From: [Erwinia] mediterraneensis | Lineage (GTDB): Bacteria > Pseudomonadota > Gammaproteobacteria > Enterobacterales > Enterobacteriaceae | Assembly: GCF_900604315.1 (NCBI RefSeq) | Contig: NZ_LR026978.1 | Span: 679,518 to 743,517, forward strand | Direction: 5' to 3' | Length of the DNA stretch: 64,000 bases | Part shown: piece after piece, positions 37,509-48,060 of the stretch | Layout: each line of letters begins with the position of its first letter | How positions within the stretch are numbered: position 1 is the first letter of the stretch | Made by a program: the position numbers and the translations under genes | The notes under the pieces: model-generated | What the model was told of the DNA's origin: nothing | The model's input: the letters and a program-made list of their open reading frames with translations, nothing else | Database searches by the model: none

Positions 37509-38708
37509 TCAGCCGCCTGGCGTGCGTTTCCAGCCCCACAGCAGAGCGATCGCCACGGCAAACAGCACGCCAAAGCCCACGCCGGTGGCAACGGCGGACG
37601 CGCCCGCTTTGATCGCCAGCGTATAGCACCCCAGCATCAGCAGCATGGCGCTGTTCTCGCCAAGATTCTGTACCGCAATGGCATTGCCGGAGCCTACCGT
37701 CTGTTTACCGCGCGCCTGCAGCAGCGCATTGAGCGGCACCACAAAAAAGCCGCCCAGCGCCCCGATAACCACCAGCAGCAGATAAGCGTTGATCAGGCTG
37801 TGCTGCAGGGAAAACAGCACCACCATAACGCCGATCAGGATCCCGGCAGGCATACAGCGGCTGACCGTTTTCAGCGTCACCACTCTGGCGGCAACGCCCG
37901 CGCCCAGCACGATGCCCACCGCCACCATGGCGTTCAGGGTCGAAGGCGTACTGTTATCACTGATGCCGAGCGCAACCGGCACCCAGAGCACCAGCAGAAA
38001 GCGCAGCGTCACCCCCGCTCCCCAGAACAGACTGGTACCCAGCAGTGAGAAACGGGTTTCACCATTACGCCACAGCAGCGCGCAGGCATGAAAGAAACGG
38101 CGCAGCATCGCGGCAAATTGCCAGCTTTGTCCGGCACGCGCGGCGGGCAGTGCCGGAATAAACAGGTTAGCTACCACCGCCAGCGCATAGGTCAGCGCGC
38201 AGATCGTCAGTGCCGCCAGCAGATGCCAGTCGGCCAGCACGCCCCCTGCCACGGATCCCAGCAGAATCGCCGCAATGGTCGATCCCTCCATCAGGCCATT
38301 GGCCTTCACCAGAGTTTCATCGCGGGTAAGCTCCCCCAGAATGCCATATTTGGCGGGCGAATAGGCCGCCGCGCCAATGCCTACCAGGGTGTAGCCGAGA
38401 AACGGGTTCAGCCCTACGCAGATCGCCAGCGCACCCAACAGCTTCAGGCTGTTCGCCACCATCATCACCCGGCCTTTGGCGAAACTGTCCGCCATCTGCC
38501 CGACAAAAGGGGCCAGCAGAATATAGGCCACGACAAACAACATCTGCAGTACCGGCTGACTCCAGTCGGGGTAGAACTGGTTTTTTAACAGCGCCAGGGT
38601 GGCAAACAGCAGTGCGTTGTCACCAAAAGCCGAGAAAAACTGCGCGACAATCACTGCCAGCATGCTGCGTGAAAGGAGCGGACTTTCCGGGTTGGGCACC
38701 ACACTCAT
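37509..38708 (-). CDS. lplT: LplT, lysophospholipid transporter
   Basis: This 399-residue major-facilitator protein has about 12 membrane segments and the family blocks [13 protein letters not shown] near the N terminus and [14 protein letters not shown] around residue 105. LplT flips lysophosphatidylethanolamine back across the inner membrane to be re-acylated by Aas. Its start overlaps the aas stop by 4 bases, and the aas-lplT operon is conserved. Here this housekeeping pair is sandwiched between two giant effector genes. Confidence 0.95.
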   Translation of the reverse strand: MSVVPNPESPLLSRSMLAVIVAQFFSAFGDNALLFATLALLKNQFYPDWSQPVLQMLFVVAYILLAPFVGQMADSFAKGRVMMVANSLKLLGALAICVGLNPFLGYTLVGIGAAAYSPAKYGILGELTRDETLVKANGLMEGSTIAAILLGSVAGGVLADWHLLAALTICALTYALAVVANLFIPALPAARAGQSWQFAAMLRRFFHACALLWRNGETRFSLLGTSLFWGAGVTLRFLLVLWVPVALGISDNSTPSTLNAMVAVGIVLGAGVAARVVTLKTVSRCMPAGILIGVMVVLFSLQHSLINAYLLLVVIGALGGFFVVPLNALLQARGKQTVGSGNAIAVQNLGENSAMLLMLGCYTLAIKAGASAVATGVGFGVLFAVAIALLWGWKRTPGG

Positions 38709-40855
38709 GCTCGCTCCTCTTCCGCCATTTTCTTCAGGGTGACGTAATCAGGCTTACCGCTGCCTAACAGCGGCAGCTGCGCTACAACGCGAATATCGCG
38801 CGGCAAGGCCAGCTCCGCTGCGCCCAGCTGACGCGCCGCCTGTTGCAGCCGCTCACGATTCAGATCCTTGTCGGTGGTAAACAGCACCAGCGCTTCGCCG
38901 CGATTGCCATCCGGCCGCACGGAAGCGGCGTGCTGCTTATCGGGCGAGGCGCTGAGGGCGATCTGCTCCACGCTCTCCAGCGATACCATCTCGCCGGCGA
39001 TTTTCGCAAAGCGTTTCACGCGTCCCTCAATACGGGCAAAGCCGCCCTCGTCAAAGCTGACGATATCTCCGGTGTCATACCAGCCCGGTTCCATCACCCC
39101 CTCCCCGTTATCAGCCGCAGGCGGCTCCAGCACCCCAGGATTTTCCACCCGCAGGTAGCCGTTCATGATGTTCGGGCCACGTAGCTGCAGACGGCCGCCC
39201 TGCTCAATGCCGGGCACGTTGATCAGCCGTGAATCCATACCTGGCAGAATGCGCCCTACAGTATGCGGTTTTGCCGCCATCGGCACGTTGATCGCCACAA
39301 CAGGCGCACATTCCGTCACGCCATAGCCCTCTAGAATGCGGATACCATACTTATCCATATAGAGCTGGCGCGTATTCTCCTGCAGCTTTTCAGCCCCGGC
39401 CACCACGTAGCGCAGGCGGGCAAAATCATAGGGGTTAGCAAAACGCGCGTAGTTGCCGAGAAAGGTCGAGGTGCCAAACAGCACCGTGCAGTTACGGTCA
39501 TAGACCAGCTCCGGCACTATGCGATAGTGTAGCGGGCTGGGATAGAGAAATAGCTGGGCACCGGTGAACAGGGGTGTGAATAACCCCACCGTCAGACCAA
39601 AGGCGTGGAACAGCGGCAGCGCCGACATAAAACGGTCGCGCGGCGTGAAATCCGCCACGGTGCGAATCTGTTCGACGTTCGCCAGCAGGCTTTTATGGGA
39701 ATGCACCACCCCTTTCGGCTGCCCTTCCGAGCCGGAGGTAAACAGCACCATCGCCGCCTCTTCCGGCTGCTGCGCCACCTGCGCGCGCTGCGGCAGCAGC
39801 AGGTGAACCAGGACCCAGAGCTTATCCTGACGCGTCACGGTGGCGCGCAGATCCTCCAGATAGATCCACTGCACTTCCGTCAGCGCCTCCGGCAGGTGCC
39901 AGAGTTTGCCCTTATCGAGAAACTGACGCGAGGTAAACACCGTCTTGATCTGCGCCGCCGTGAGGGCGGCACGCAAGCCGTTGACGCCAGCACTATAGTT
40001 AAGCATCGCCGGTACACGACCGCGCATCGACGCGCCCAGAATGGCAGCAGCGGCAACGGTCGCGTTAGGCAGCAGCAGGCCAATGTACTCACCCTGACGA
40101 CTGTAACGCTCCAGAATGCGCCCTACCCCCAGCACTTTCTTCAGCAGGCCACTGTAGCTGTCAGGCTTCAGGTTGACATCTTCAATGCAGGGCTTAAACC
40201 AGCCGTAGCGCGTACGCGCATTCAGAAACGCCTCGAACAGCGTCTCGCGCGGCCGTACCGCCATGCGTGCCTCCATCATCACATGATGCAGATACTCTCC
40301 GGCCAGCGCACGGCGCTCACGCGCCCGTTTCGCATCCGGCATCGGAATACGTGTCGCCGGAAGTACGCTCAGGGTGATGCGCGGGAAAAGTCGACGCTTA
40401 AAAACACCGCCCAGCCGACCGAAGGGGGTAAATTCTGCCCCTTCAATACGCACCGGCACCACGCTGGCCTGCGATTTTGCCGCCAGAAAACCTGCGCCGC
40501 TGTAGATTTTCATCAGCGATGCAGTCACGGTGATGCGTCCTTCCGGAAAGACCACCACCGGACGTCCGGTATTGATGGTACGCACCAGAAATTTGATCGA
40601 CATCGGCTTCATGGGATCGAGCGGCACAAAATCGATCAGCGGTTTTAACAGACGCATATACCACTGTTCACCGATGCTGGAATAAACAGCAAACACCGGC
40701 TTAACCGGCAAAAACAGCGCCAGCAGGATGCCATCCAGAAAAGAGACATGGTTCGGCGTGATCAGCACTTTCTCTTTGTACAGACCCGAAAGATCGCCGC
40801 GGAGTTTCACTCCCCACAGCAGGCGGCATAGCAGACGCAACAGTTTAAATAACAT
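38705..40855 (-). CDS. aas: Aas, 2-acylglycerophosphoethanolamine acyltransferase / acyl-ACP synthetase
   Basis: 716 residues from the ATG at 40855, which has a GGAG site and aligns with the E. coli start (MLF). The open frame continues 36 codons upstream without conservation. The N-terminal PlsC-type acyltransferase domain carries NHVSFLDG (the catalytic NHxxxxD) and FPEGR. The larger C-terminal AMP-binding domain (about 230-710) carries the [11 protein letters not shown] motif. The enzyme activates fatty acids on ACP and re-acylates lysophospholipids delivered by LplT. In E. coli omrA, omrB and galR follow upstream; here 9.7 kb separate it from galR. Confidence 0.95.
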   Translation of the reverse strand: MLFKLLRLLCRLLWGVKLRGDLSGLYKEKVLITPNHVSFLDGILLALFLPVKPVFAVYSSIGEQWYMRLLKPLIDFVPLDPMKPMSIKFLVRTINTGRPVVVFPEGRITVTASLMKIYSGAGFLAAKSQASVVPVRIEGAEFTPFGRLGGVFKRRLFPRITLSVLPATRIPMPDAKRARERRALAGEYLHHVMMEARMAVRPRETLFEAFLNARTRYGWFKPCIEDVNLKPDSYSGLLKKVLGVGRILERYSRQGEYIGLLLPNATVAAAAILGASMRGRVPAMLNYSAGVNGLRAALTAAQIKTVFTSRQFLDKGKLWHLPEALTEVQWIYLEDLRATVTRQDKLWVLVHLLLPQRAQVAQQPEEAAMVLFTSGSEGQPKGVVHSHKSLLANVEQIRTVADFTPRDRFMSALPLFHAFGLTVGLFTPLFTGAQLFLYPSPLHYRIVPELVYDRNCTVLFGTSTFLGNYARFANPYDFARLRYVVAGAEKLQENTRQLYMDKYGIRILEGYGVTECAPVVAINVPMAAKPHTVGRILPGMDSRLINVPGIEQGGRLQLRGPNIMNGYLRVENPGVLEPPAADNGEGVMEPGWYDTGDIVSFDEGGFARIEGRVKRFAKIAGEMVSLESVEQIALSASPDKQHAASVRPDGNRGEALVLFTTDKDLNRERLQQAARQLGAAELALPRDIRVVAQLPLLGSGKPDYVTLKKMAEEERA

Positions 40856-41240
40856 GCCAGCTCCATAGCACAGTGAAAATAGCCTATAACGATGCAGGAT
40901 CAAAAGGTTTTCGACAAGTGCAGAAGCAGATATATGTGGCGCAACAGGCGTAAAGTGCATCAACAGAGTAAACCTGCCGATGCGCTAATGACAGCGCGCC
41001 CTGTTTACCGGCGTCACACCGGGCAATAATGCTTTATCAATATTATTTTTTCTGATTAAAATCCCCCCGCACAGTAAATAAAATTGATTGAAATTTGCTA
41101 GCACCTCAATTTTATAAAATATACCTTGCCAGAGTATAAACCCACGACCAGCCAGCCGCGGAGATAAATAATCCCGATAATGTCAATCCTGTCCAGAAAG
41201 GGCAAAAGGAATTAATTTCATCACAAAGAGGATATTTATT
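40856..41240. other. Divergent interval between aas and the LRR-NEL gene
   Basis: 385 bp without a gene. The half nearer the LRR-NEL gene (41040-41240) is AT-rich. It has TATAAA-like sequences near 41115, which could be -10 elements, though no -35 at standard spacing stands out. A ribosome-binding site AAAGAGG precedes the ATG at 41241. I found no convincing regulator box; a weak hrp-box-like match is listed under rejected items. Confidence 0.5.
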
Positions 41241-44200
41241 ATGCCCATGATAATCACTGATTCCATCAATAATAGCTGCGTTAATAATAATCCTGCCTCC
41301 GTAAATAAAGAAGCTGACGATATTGAGATTGATGCCCTGGAATGGTTTGACGCTGAAGAGCAGCTGTCAACCGTAAATGCGGCTACCTCAGAAAAAGAGA
41401 TTGAGCAACAAGTCCCCCTGACCGAAGACTGCCTGCGCTGTATCAGGCAGCTTATTCGCCAGTTTGCGGAATTAAAACAGCATGAATATTTGTTTTCTGC
41501 CCTGAACAAACTGATTCCCGGCTTGCCTGTGGAGCTAACATTGACGGCACAGAGCCTTTACACGGCGATCAGGGAGAAAAAAAGTATCGACCTGGCGCTG
41601 TTAAACAGCCTGGGCCTTATCTCCACGCACCTGCTTCCTGATGGGAATCTGCTTGCCCGGCTGGCTGATTACCTGAAAGAGACGATAATCTATTATCTCG
41701 GGGAGGGCTATCTCGCGCAGTTTTTGCGTCAGGATGAAAGTCATCCCGGCTCGCAGATATTTACCGCAATCGGTCTGCTGGCCATTGTTATCGGTTACCG
41801 GATGAACGATGTTGCCGCGCCCCGGCGTCTGCCATTACGGCTACCGAAATTCATTTTTCATTTACTGCTGCGCGCGGACTGTTACTGGAATAAGCTTTGC
41901 CGGATGGCGCAGGCTTCCGCTGAAAGCTGCGTGATGCAGAGCAAAGACACCCAACGTTATCGCTGCGTCAGAGAAAAACTTCCCGCGCAGCAGACGCCCC
42001 CGTCAGTCAGTGACCGGCAACTGTGGACCTGCTCCGAATTTCCCGCGCATACAACCGGATATTACCTGAAGCCGGAGACACGTTGCGACCGGCAGCTCTC
42101 CGCACAAGCGCTGGCGCAGATGCGTAGCGCAGGCCTTTTCTATGCCGCTTATCCTCTTCCTGCTGATCCGGTCAGCGATGCAACCCCTGCAGAAACCGCA
42201 GCGCAACACGCAGCGGTGATGCCGGTTTTACCTGAACTCCCCTCTCTTCCTCTGGCCGCTTATGACCCGCTCAGTCTGCTCCCTGCTTTTTTGCCCGGCG
42301 CTGCCGCTGTACCGGTTAATTATCCTGAGCGCGCCGTGCTGTCCGACAATGCGCTGATGTCTAATGGCCTGCCGCAGGAAAGCCATATCGTTATAAAAGA
42401 TAAAGATGGTGAGATCATCAATCTCAATATCAATAAATTTGATTTAGAAAAAGGGAAACAGGCGATACGGAATTTTTATGATTCATACGCCAGCCAGCAT
42501 CCTGATTTAAAAACCTTTGCTTCAGCGACGTTAAAAAAGGCGCTGAAAGCGCAATTTAATCTGGATATCGATCCGGATAACAGCTGGTTTATGCATTTTA
42601 ATAGCGGCAGCAGCAGTGATAAGAGCTTCACCGGCTGGGAACATAACGATAAGCCGATTGAAGCCTTTACTCTCACTGAAATGTTATTCACTAATTTCGC
42701 CGCTCAGGATAATCTTATCTCGTTGAACTCCATCACCGGTCTCTATAATAGCGCACCCGACGCAGCCAGTAAATTTGGTGCCAGTAATGAAATAAAAATC
42801 CTGCCCGCCGCCTTTATCAAACTGATCTGGGATCTGGATTTTTATAATCTTGCCGTTCAGGAGGTTCAACGCTCCTTTGCCGACGAAAAAGATCATATAA
42901 AGAAATATTTCATCGATTTTATTCTGGCCGCAGGCATGAGTCAGCTTGATGCAGACGCAGCCAGAGATGTGCTAAACGGCTGTGGTTTACTGAGCGACAG
43001 AGAGGTGAAGATTTCGCTGCTGAGCATTAACGGTTACCGGGCCAGCAATGCGTTTATCTTCGAGAACCAGACCAGCCGGAAGCTGACCCTTTATCTGCCG
43101 GGCCATGAAATCCGCTTTATCGCCTTTAATACCCTGTTTGATTTACGCGCCTGGATAGTAAATAACTGCGCCGATCGGGAGCATCAGGCGATGCTTGCCG
43201 CCCATTTTGATCTGAAACTGCGCCAGGATGGCATACTCTTTTCTGGCGTAGAGAGCTGGCTGCGCTATTTTTTCAACCACCCCGATTACAATGAAAAGAT
43301 AGGATTGCAGGATAGCGGCATTAAGCCTGATAAATTTTTTCACTTCTTTTTTACCCGCATGAAAGAAAGAGCCTTCATCGACCTCGATGTCGCCATTAAA
43401 TCGGATGCTGAGGTCAGACACGATATGCTGGAGAAGTATGTTGACGCCTCAAATATTATTCCTAACCCGTTTTCTCCTTTTTTGTCGCTCGCTTTTCATC
43501 TGGAGCATGCATTTAACAGCGATACCAATGAAGAACGCAAAGCGGAATGGGAAAAAATTACCTCTGATATCATCGATTTCGCCTTATTATTAATAATGGA
43601 TAAAATGATAAAATTTAATACTGAGGGTTATGACTTTATTTATCAGGTGAAGGAGGGAATGGCCAGCGCTAAAAGTAGCGAAGTTCCCCTCTCCCCTGAC
43701 AAAAAAAGGCCTGCCGGAAAAGTAGCCGCATCCCTGGGCGATCGCCTCGGGCGTATACAGAAACAGGGATTAGGGGGAAAAGGCTCAAAACAGGCCGCGA
43801 AGAGCTGGGCGGAGGAAGAGGCAGGTCCCAGCGGCATACAGCGGGCAGCGGACGCCCCTCTGCGCAGAGAAGATTATATTGCCAGCTGGCAGAAATGGCT
43901 GGACAGCGCCCCGGTCTGGGAACGGGCAGCGCGTAAACAAACCATGGACAGAATGCAGGAGTGTCTGGACGCCAGCGGGCCCTGTATGTTGAGCTTAAAA
44001 TACAGCGTGGTCGGTGAACTCTCGTCATTACCTGAGGTATTACCCCCTGTTGAGGTTTTATATCTGCATGGTCAGGCAAAACTGGAAGCCCTGCCCGAAA
44101 ATCTGTCTGAGGGATTAAAAATTATTGTCGCCACCGGATGTCGCCTGAAGAAACTCCCTAAAAAGTTACCGGACTCGCTGCAGAAACTCTATGTACAGGA

Positions 44201-46094
44201 TAATCATCTGCAAAGAGTGCCCGATAATTTACCCCCCGGTCTGAAAACGCTCGATATCTCGCAAAACCGCATCAAATATTTACCCGCCACTTTACCTGAC
44301 AGCTTAATCACCTTGTTAGCCGGAGAAAATCAGCTGTCTGTACTGCCGAAGAAATTCCCCGCATCGCTGAAAAAACTGGTATTAAGTTATAATAAAATAA
44401 GGGTCCTGCCTGACGAATTGCCTGACAGCATTATGATGCTGGATATCTCGGCTAACCGTCTGGCTAAGTTGCCCCAGAGGCTGCCAAAAGATTTGATAAA
44501 ATTATATATCAGCAGTAATGCTCTGGATGCCTTACCCGCCCGTCTCCCTGCCGGCCTGAAAATCCTCGCCGCCAATGATAATTACCTGCAGATATTGCCG
44601 AATAACTTACCTGACCAGCTGGAGGAAATTTATCTGGAAGATAACCGCATTTCGGAACTCCCGGCAAAACTGCCCTCTCATCTGAAGAAATTTATTTTAA
44701 GAACAAACTTTCTTAGTACCTTGCCCGACAATCTGCCCGCCGGGTTGCTCGCACTGGATGTCTCCAATAATTTTCTGACGGCAATTCCTCATCAGTTACC
44801 GGCAGCGCTGGAGCTATTATCCCTGTCAGTTAACAGTATCACTTTTTTCCCGGCCAGCTTACCCGCACGCCTGAAAATCCTTTTTATCAGTAATAACATG
44901 CTGGAATCCCTGCCAGCCAGTCTGCCAGATTCAATAGAACGTATTTACGTTTCCTTCAACCAGTTACATACGTTGCCGGAACACTTACCGGCCCTGCTGC
45001 GCTTAATCGATGCCCGGCATAATCAAATTTCCACCCTTCCGGAGTCTATCGTACGTGCGCCCCGTCATTTAGTGGTTTATCTGGATGAGAATCCCCTATC
45101 CCGGCGCACCCTGGAGACCTTGATCGCCTTTAATAACGACCCGCATTATCAGGGGCCGCAGATTTACTTCTCTATGGCACAAAACGGCTTCTCCTCACCG
45201 GTCCCGCCGCTGAATGAAGTGGTGGCTGACTGGCTATCCGGGGAGCAGGAAGAGAACCAGGAGGAGCGGTGGAAAACCATTGCTCAGGAGGAGTACGCTG
45301 TCCAGTTCAGCGCCTTCCTGAGCCGTCTGGCAGATACAGTGGGGGCAAAAAATGCACCGGAATTTAAATCGCAGGTTGCCGTCTGGCTGAAGCAGCTGGC
45401 TGAGGCCGCTGAACTGCGTAAAAACACCTTTCTGCTGGCGGAGGACGCCACGGCAACCTGCGAAGACCGGGTGGCGCTGACCTATAATGAGATGCAAAAA
45501 GCGGCGCTGGAACATAAGGTTGCAAGCGGGGCTTACGATGATAATCTGCCCGATCTGATATTTGCTGCCCGGGAAATGTTTCGTCTGGCGCTGCTGGAGC
45601 AGGTTGCCCGCAATAAGGTCGCCACGCTGCATTTTGTCGATGAAATAGAAGTCTATCTCGCCTATCAGGTGAAATTACATCAGGTGCTGAAACTGCAAAC
45701 CGGCGTAGCCGCGATGCGCTTCTTCGACGTCTCCTGGGTTACGGAAGATGATCTGCGCCAGGCTACTCTGCTGGTAAAAAACCGCGAAAATAATGAGTTC
45801 CGCACCTGGCTGGCGCAATGGGCTCCCTGGAAGCAGGCGCTGAAGCGGATCGATCCTGCGCTGTACAACAAAGCGGCCAGTGAATTACAGGAAAAATTAG
45901 AACATGATTATCAGCAAAAGGTTAACGCGCGTCTGGCTGCCGAAAAGCTCACGGGTGATGAAGATGCCTTGCGCATTATCGGTAAACAGGTGATGGATGA
46001 GATGATGCAGGAAAGCGATGTGGCTCTCACCGAGGCATTTCTGCAGCAGAGAAAACTGGAGCAGATGCTGGAAAAGTTCTGGAAAATAAACTGA
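41241..46094 (+). CDS. Giant IpaH/SspH-type LRR effector with NEL E3 ubiquitin ligase domain
   Basis: This 1617-residue protein is roughly two to three times the usual IpaH/SlrP length. The N terminus (MPMIITDSINNS) is Ile/Asn/Ser-rich, like type III signals. A hydrophobic stretch lies near 175-190. Residues about 385-800 resemble DUF6543 (dermonecrotic-toxin-like) proteins, including LYLPGHEIRFIAF. QGLGGKG sits at 842-848. Residues about 877-925 match the IpaH/SlrP cap (W-x2-W-x3-AP and RMQECLD). Then come 16-17 repeats of 21 residues of the form LxxLPxxLPxxLxxLxxxxNx (about 926-1285). The C-terminal 330 residues are a NEL domain: CEDR with catalytic C1407, REMFRLALLE, LHFVDEIEVYL and NEFRTWLAQW. 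NEL domains transfer ubiquitin from host E2 enzymes to substrates selected by the LRR. Delivery route and target are unknown. Confidence 0.88.
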   Translation: MPMIITDSINNSCVNNNPASVNKEADDIEIDALEWFDAEEQLSTVNAATSEKEIEQQVPLTEDCLRCIRQLIRQFAELKQHEYLFSALNKLIPGLPVELTLTAQSLYTAIREKKSIDLALLNSLGLISTHLLPDGNLLARLADYLKETIIYYLGEGYLAQFLRQDESHPGSQIFTAIGLLAIVIGYRMNDVAAPRRLPLRLPKFIFHLLLRADCYWNKLCRMAQASAESCVMQSKDTQRYRCVREKLPAQQTPPSVSDRQLWTCSEFPAHTTGYYLKPETRCDRQLSAQALAQMRSAGLFYAAYPLPADPVSDATPAETAAQHAAVMPVLPELPSLPLAAYDPLSLLPAFLPGAAAVPVNYPERAVLSDNALMSNGLPQESHIVIKDKDGEIINLNINKFDLEKGKQAIRNFYDSYASQHPDLKTFASATLKKALKAQFNLDIDPDNSWFMHFNSGSSSDKSFTGWEHNDKPIEAFTLTEMLFTNFAAQDNLISLNSITGLYNSAPDAASKFGASNEIKILPAAFIKLIWDLDFYNLAVQEVQRSFADEKDHIKKYFIDFILAAGMSQLDADAARDVLNGCGLLSDREVKISLLSINGYRASNAFIFENQTSRKLTLYLPGHEIRFIAFNTLFDLRAWIVNNCADREHQAMLAAHFDLKLRQDGILFSGVESWLRYFFNHPDYNEKIGLQDSGIKPDKFFHFFFTRMKERAFIDLDVAIKSDAEVRHDMLEKYVDASNIIPNPFSPFLSLAFHLEHAFNSDTNEERKAEWEKITSDIIDFALLLIMDKMIKFNTEGYDFIYQVKEGMASAKSSEVPLSPDKKRPAGKVAASLGDRLGRIQKQGLGGKGSKQAAKSWAEEEAGPSGIQRAADAPLRREDYIASWQKWLDSAPVWERAARKQTMDRMQECLDASGPCMLSLKYSVVGELSSLPEVLPPVEVLYLHGQAKLEALPENLSEGLKIIVATGCRLKKLPKKLPDSLQKLYVQDNHLQRVPDNLPPGLKTLDISQNRIKYLPATLPDSLITLLAGENQLSVLPKKFPASLKKLVLSYNKIRVLPDELPDSIMMLDISANRLAKLPQRLPKDLIKLYISSNALDALPARLPAGLKILAANDNYLQILPNNLPDQLEEIYLEDNRISELPAKLPSHLKKFILRTNFLSTLPDNLPAGLLALDVSNNFLTAIPHQLPAALELLSLSVNSITFFPASLPARLKILFISNNMLESLPASLPDSIERIYVSFNQLHTLPEHLPALLRLIDARHNQISTLPESIVRAPRHLVVYLDENPLSRRTLETLIAFNNDPHYQGPQIYFSMAQNGFSSPVPPLNEVVADWLSGEQEENQEERWKTIAQEEYAVQFSAFLSRLADTVGAKNAPEFKSQVAVWLKQLAEAAELRKNTFLLAEDATATCEDRVALTYNEMQKAALEHKVASGAYDDNLPDLIFAAREMFRLALLEQVARNKVATLHFVDEIEVYLAYQVKLHQVLKLQTGVAAMRFFDVSWVTEDDLRQATLLVKNRENNEFRTWLAQWAPWKQALKRIDPALYNKAASELQEKLEHDYQQKVNARLAAEKLTGDEDALRIIGKQVMDEMMQESDVALTEAFLQQRKLEQMLEKFWKIN

Positions 46095-46195
46095 GTCATT
46101 TCGCCACACACCGGATGTGGCGCTGGCCGTGACGAAAAAAGCAGGCGGCCACGCAGCAGAAATGAGCGCTTGCCCGGCAAGGCCGCGAGGCGCGA

Positions 46196-47926
46196 TTAAA
46201 GGGACCTCTCTGCCGGACTGCGATCGATGGCATCGGGAGCGATATTCATATGTTTCAGCACCGGTCCCATAATGCTGCCAAAAACGGGTGCCGCTACCGA
46301 TCCGCCAAAGTGATCGCCCGCCGTAGGATGGTTAATCATCACCACCAGCGCCACTTCCGGATGGCTGACCGGCGCGACCCCGGCGGTGTAGTTCACGTAA
46401 CCGCCATCATATTTGCCGCTGGCCCCCATTTTTTCTGCGGTGCCGGTTTTGGTCGCCAGACGATAACCCGGCACCGCTGCTTTAATGCCGGTACCTCCTG
46501 GCAGCACGTCGCTCTCCAGCATATGCACCACGGTTTTTACCGTTTCCGCATTTGCCACCTGTTTACCCAGCACTGGCGGCGTCACCTTCGTAATGGAGAG
46601 CGGACGATAGACCCCAAAGGCGCCGAGGGTGGCATATTCACGGGCAATCTGCAGTGGGGTGACCCGCAGTCCGTAGCCAAACGAGAAAGTAGCGCGTTCG
46701 ATATCTGCCCAGCGTTCGCGATGCAGCGGGAAATAGCCGACGCTTTCGCCAGTGAGCCCCAGCCCGGTTGCCTTACCAAGACCAAACGCATGATAGATAT
46801 TGACCAGCGCTTCCGCAGGCATCGCCAGCGCAATATGGGACACGCCGATATCGCTCGACTTCTGCAAAATGCCGGTCATTGTCAGACGCGGCCAGTGGCC
46901 CACATCGCGTATCAGGTGACCATTGACGCTGTATGGCGTGGTATCGATCACCGAATCCGGGCGCACCAGATGACGTTCCAGTCCCTCGACAATCACCAGC
47001 GGTTTCACCGTAGAGCCTGGCTCAAAGCTGTCATTGATCGCCACGTTGCGCATCTGTACCGGCGTGGCACCCTCATAATTATTCGGGTTAAAGGAGGGAT
47101 AAGAGGCCATGGCAAGGATTTCGCCGGTATCGATTTTTACCAGCACCGCCGCGCCCGAGTCCGCTTTATTGCGTAAAACCCCGTCGCGCAGCTTGCTGTA
47201 TAGCGTGTACTGCGCAAACTTATCGATACTGAGCTGCACCGTTGGTGGCTGACGGGGCGGCTGATAATCGATCATCGCGATGATATTGCCCTGGCGATCC
47301 TGACGATAGACCTCTTTACCCGGCTGGCCCTGCAGCAGCTTATCGAAACCTTTTTCCAGCCCGTTAAGGCCGCTATTATCTGCGCCAACAATGCCGATAA
47401 GCGGTGCCGCCGCCTCGCTCATCGGATAGAAACGGCTGTCATCATAAATGGCGCTGATCCCCTTCAGATGCAGCCGGACGATATCTTTCGCAATGCCCAG
47501 TTCGATTTTACGTCCCAGATAGAGGAAGCGCTTTTTCGGGTTGGCGCTGATTTGCGCGGCTATCTGTTCCGGACGCATATTCAGCGCCGCCGCCAGGTAC
47601 GCCCAGCGGTCGCTGGTAAAATCGGGCTGCGCTTCCAGCACGCGTTGCGGATCGGCAACGATATCGCGCGACGGCACGCTGATAGCCAGGGCGTCGCCAT
47701 TACGATCCAGCAGCGAGCCGCGGTTAGTGGGCAGCGGGACGGTACGCAGCGAGCGCTGATCCGCTTCGTGCTCCAGCATCGGATGATTGATCAGTTGCAG
47801 ATCGCCCACACGCGCCAGCAACACGCCGAGACAACCAAGCACGCCGAGGCACATCAGACGAAAGCGAAAGGGATTAAAGGCGCTTGTACCCGGGGCTTTT
47901 CTCTGCAGTTTTTTTATCCGTGACAT
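46196..47926 (-). CDS. FtsI (PBP3) paralog, class B penicillin-binding protein
   Basis: 576 residues from the ATG at 47926, where MSRIKKLQRK is followed by a membrane anchor (about 20-38); 39 upstream codons are open but run through the Omr small RNA gene. The dimerisation and transpeptidase domains resemble E. coli FtsI (588 residues). The active site has S305-TVK (SxxK) and K493-TG. The second motif is S357-S-D359, where E. coli FtsI has S-x-N; an aspartate here is known from PBP2. The late FGYGLRVTPLQIAR segment is conserved. The real ftsI belongs to the mra cluster, so this is an extra copy comparable to PBP3SAL of Salmonella, which works in acidic intracellular conditions. That role here is inference. 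Confidence 0.85.
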   Translation of the reverse strand: MSRIKKLQRKAPGTSAFNPFRFRLMCLGVLGCLGVLLARVGDLQLINHPMLEHEADQRSLRTVPLPTNRGSLLDRNGDALAISVPSRDIVADPQRVLEAQPDFTSDRWAYLAAALNMRPEQIAAQISANPKKRFLYLGRKIELGIAKDIVRLHLKGISAIYDDSRFYPMSEAAAPLIGIVGADNSGLNGLEKGFDKLLQGQPGKEVYRQDRQGNIIAMIDYQPPRQPPTVQLSIDKFAQYTLYSKLRDGVLRNKADSGAAVLVKIDTGEILAMASYPSFNPNNYEGATPVQMRNVAINDSFEPGSTVKPLVIVEGLERHLVRPDSVIDTTPYSVNGHLIRDVGHWPRLTMTGILQKSSDIGVSHIALAMPAEALVNIYHAFGLGKATGLGLTGESVGYFPLHRERWADIERATFSFGYGLRVTPLQIAREYATLGAFGVYRPLSITKVTPPVLGKQVANAETVKTVVHMLESDVLPGGTGIKAAVPGYRLATKTGTAEKMGASGKYDGGYVNYTAGVAPVSHPEVALVVMINHPTAGDHFGGSVAAPVFGSIMGPVLKHMNIAPDAIDRSPAERSL

Positions 47927-47986
47927 GGCGTTCCGCTGCAATAAAGATGAAAAGAGATGATTGACTGGCCGCAACAAAATCAGGGC

Positions 47987-48060
47987 AAAAAAAACCTGCG
48001 CATCTGCGCAGGTTGGTGTAATCAAGAAATTTTTGATGTTCACCCATCAATACCTCTGGG
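47987..48060 (-). ncRNA. omrB: OmrA/OmrB-type small RNA
   Basis: A 74-nt transcript starting CCCAGAGGTATTGATGGGTG matches the shared 5' seed of E. coli OmrA and OmrB (CCCAGAGGTATTGAT). It ends with TTACACCAACCTGCGCAGA and an intrinsic terminator (stem AACCTGCGCA / TGCGCAGGTT, 47993-48014, then eight T on the minus strand). A -10 TACAGT lies 6 bases before the start. Upstream, near 48110-48132, a TTACATTTTG block could be an OmpR site. Omr RNAs repress outer-membrane protein and curli regulator mRNAs with Hfq. E. coli has two copies between aas and galR; I find one, so the choice of symbol is arbitrary between omrA and omrB. Confidence 0.9.

Noticed and set aside
41121..41148. Hrp-box-like sequence (TATACC-N16-CCACGAC) upstream of the LRR-NEL gene
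   Set aside because: The CCAC half and 16-bp spacing fit, but the first half has only three of six GGAACC bases and the last A is missing. Not enough to call HrpL control.
46130..46195. Terminator after the LRR-NEL gene (TGGCCG...CGGCCA)
   Set aside because: Only a 6-bp stem with a 16-base loop and no T tract; too weak to list.
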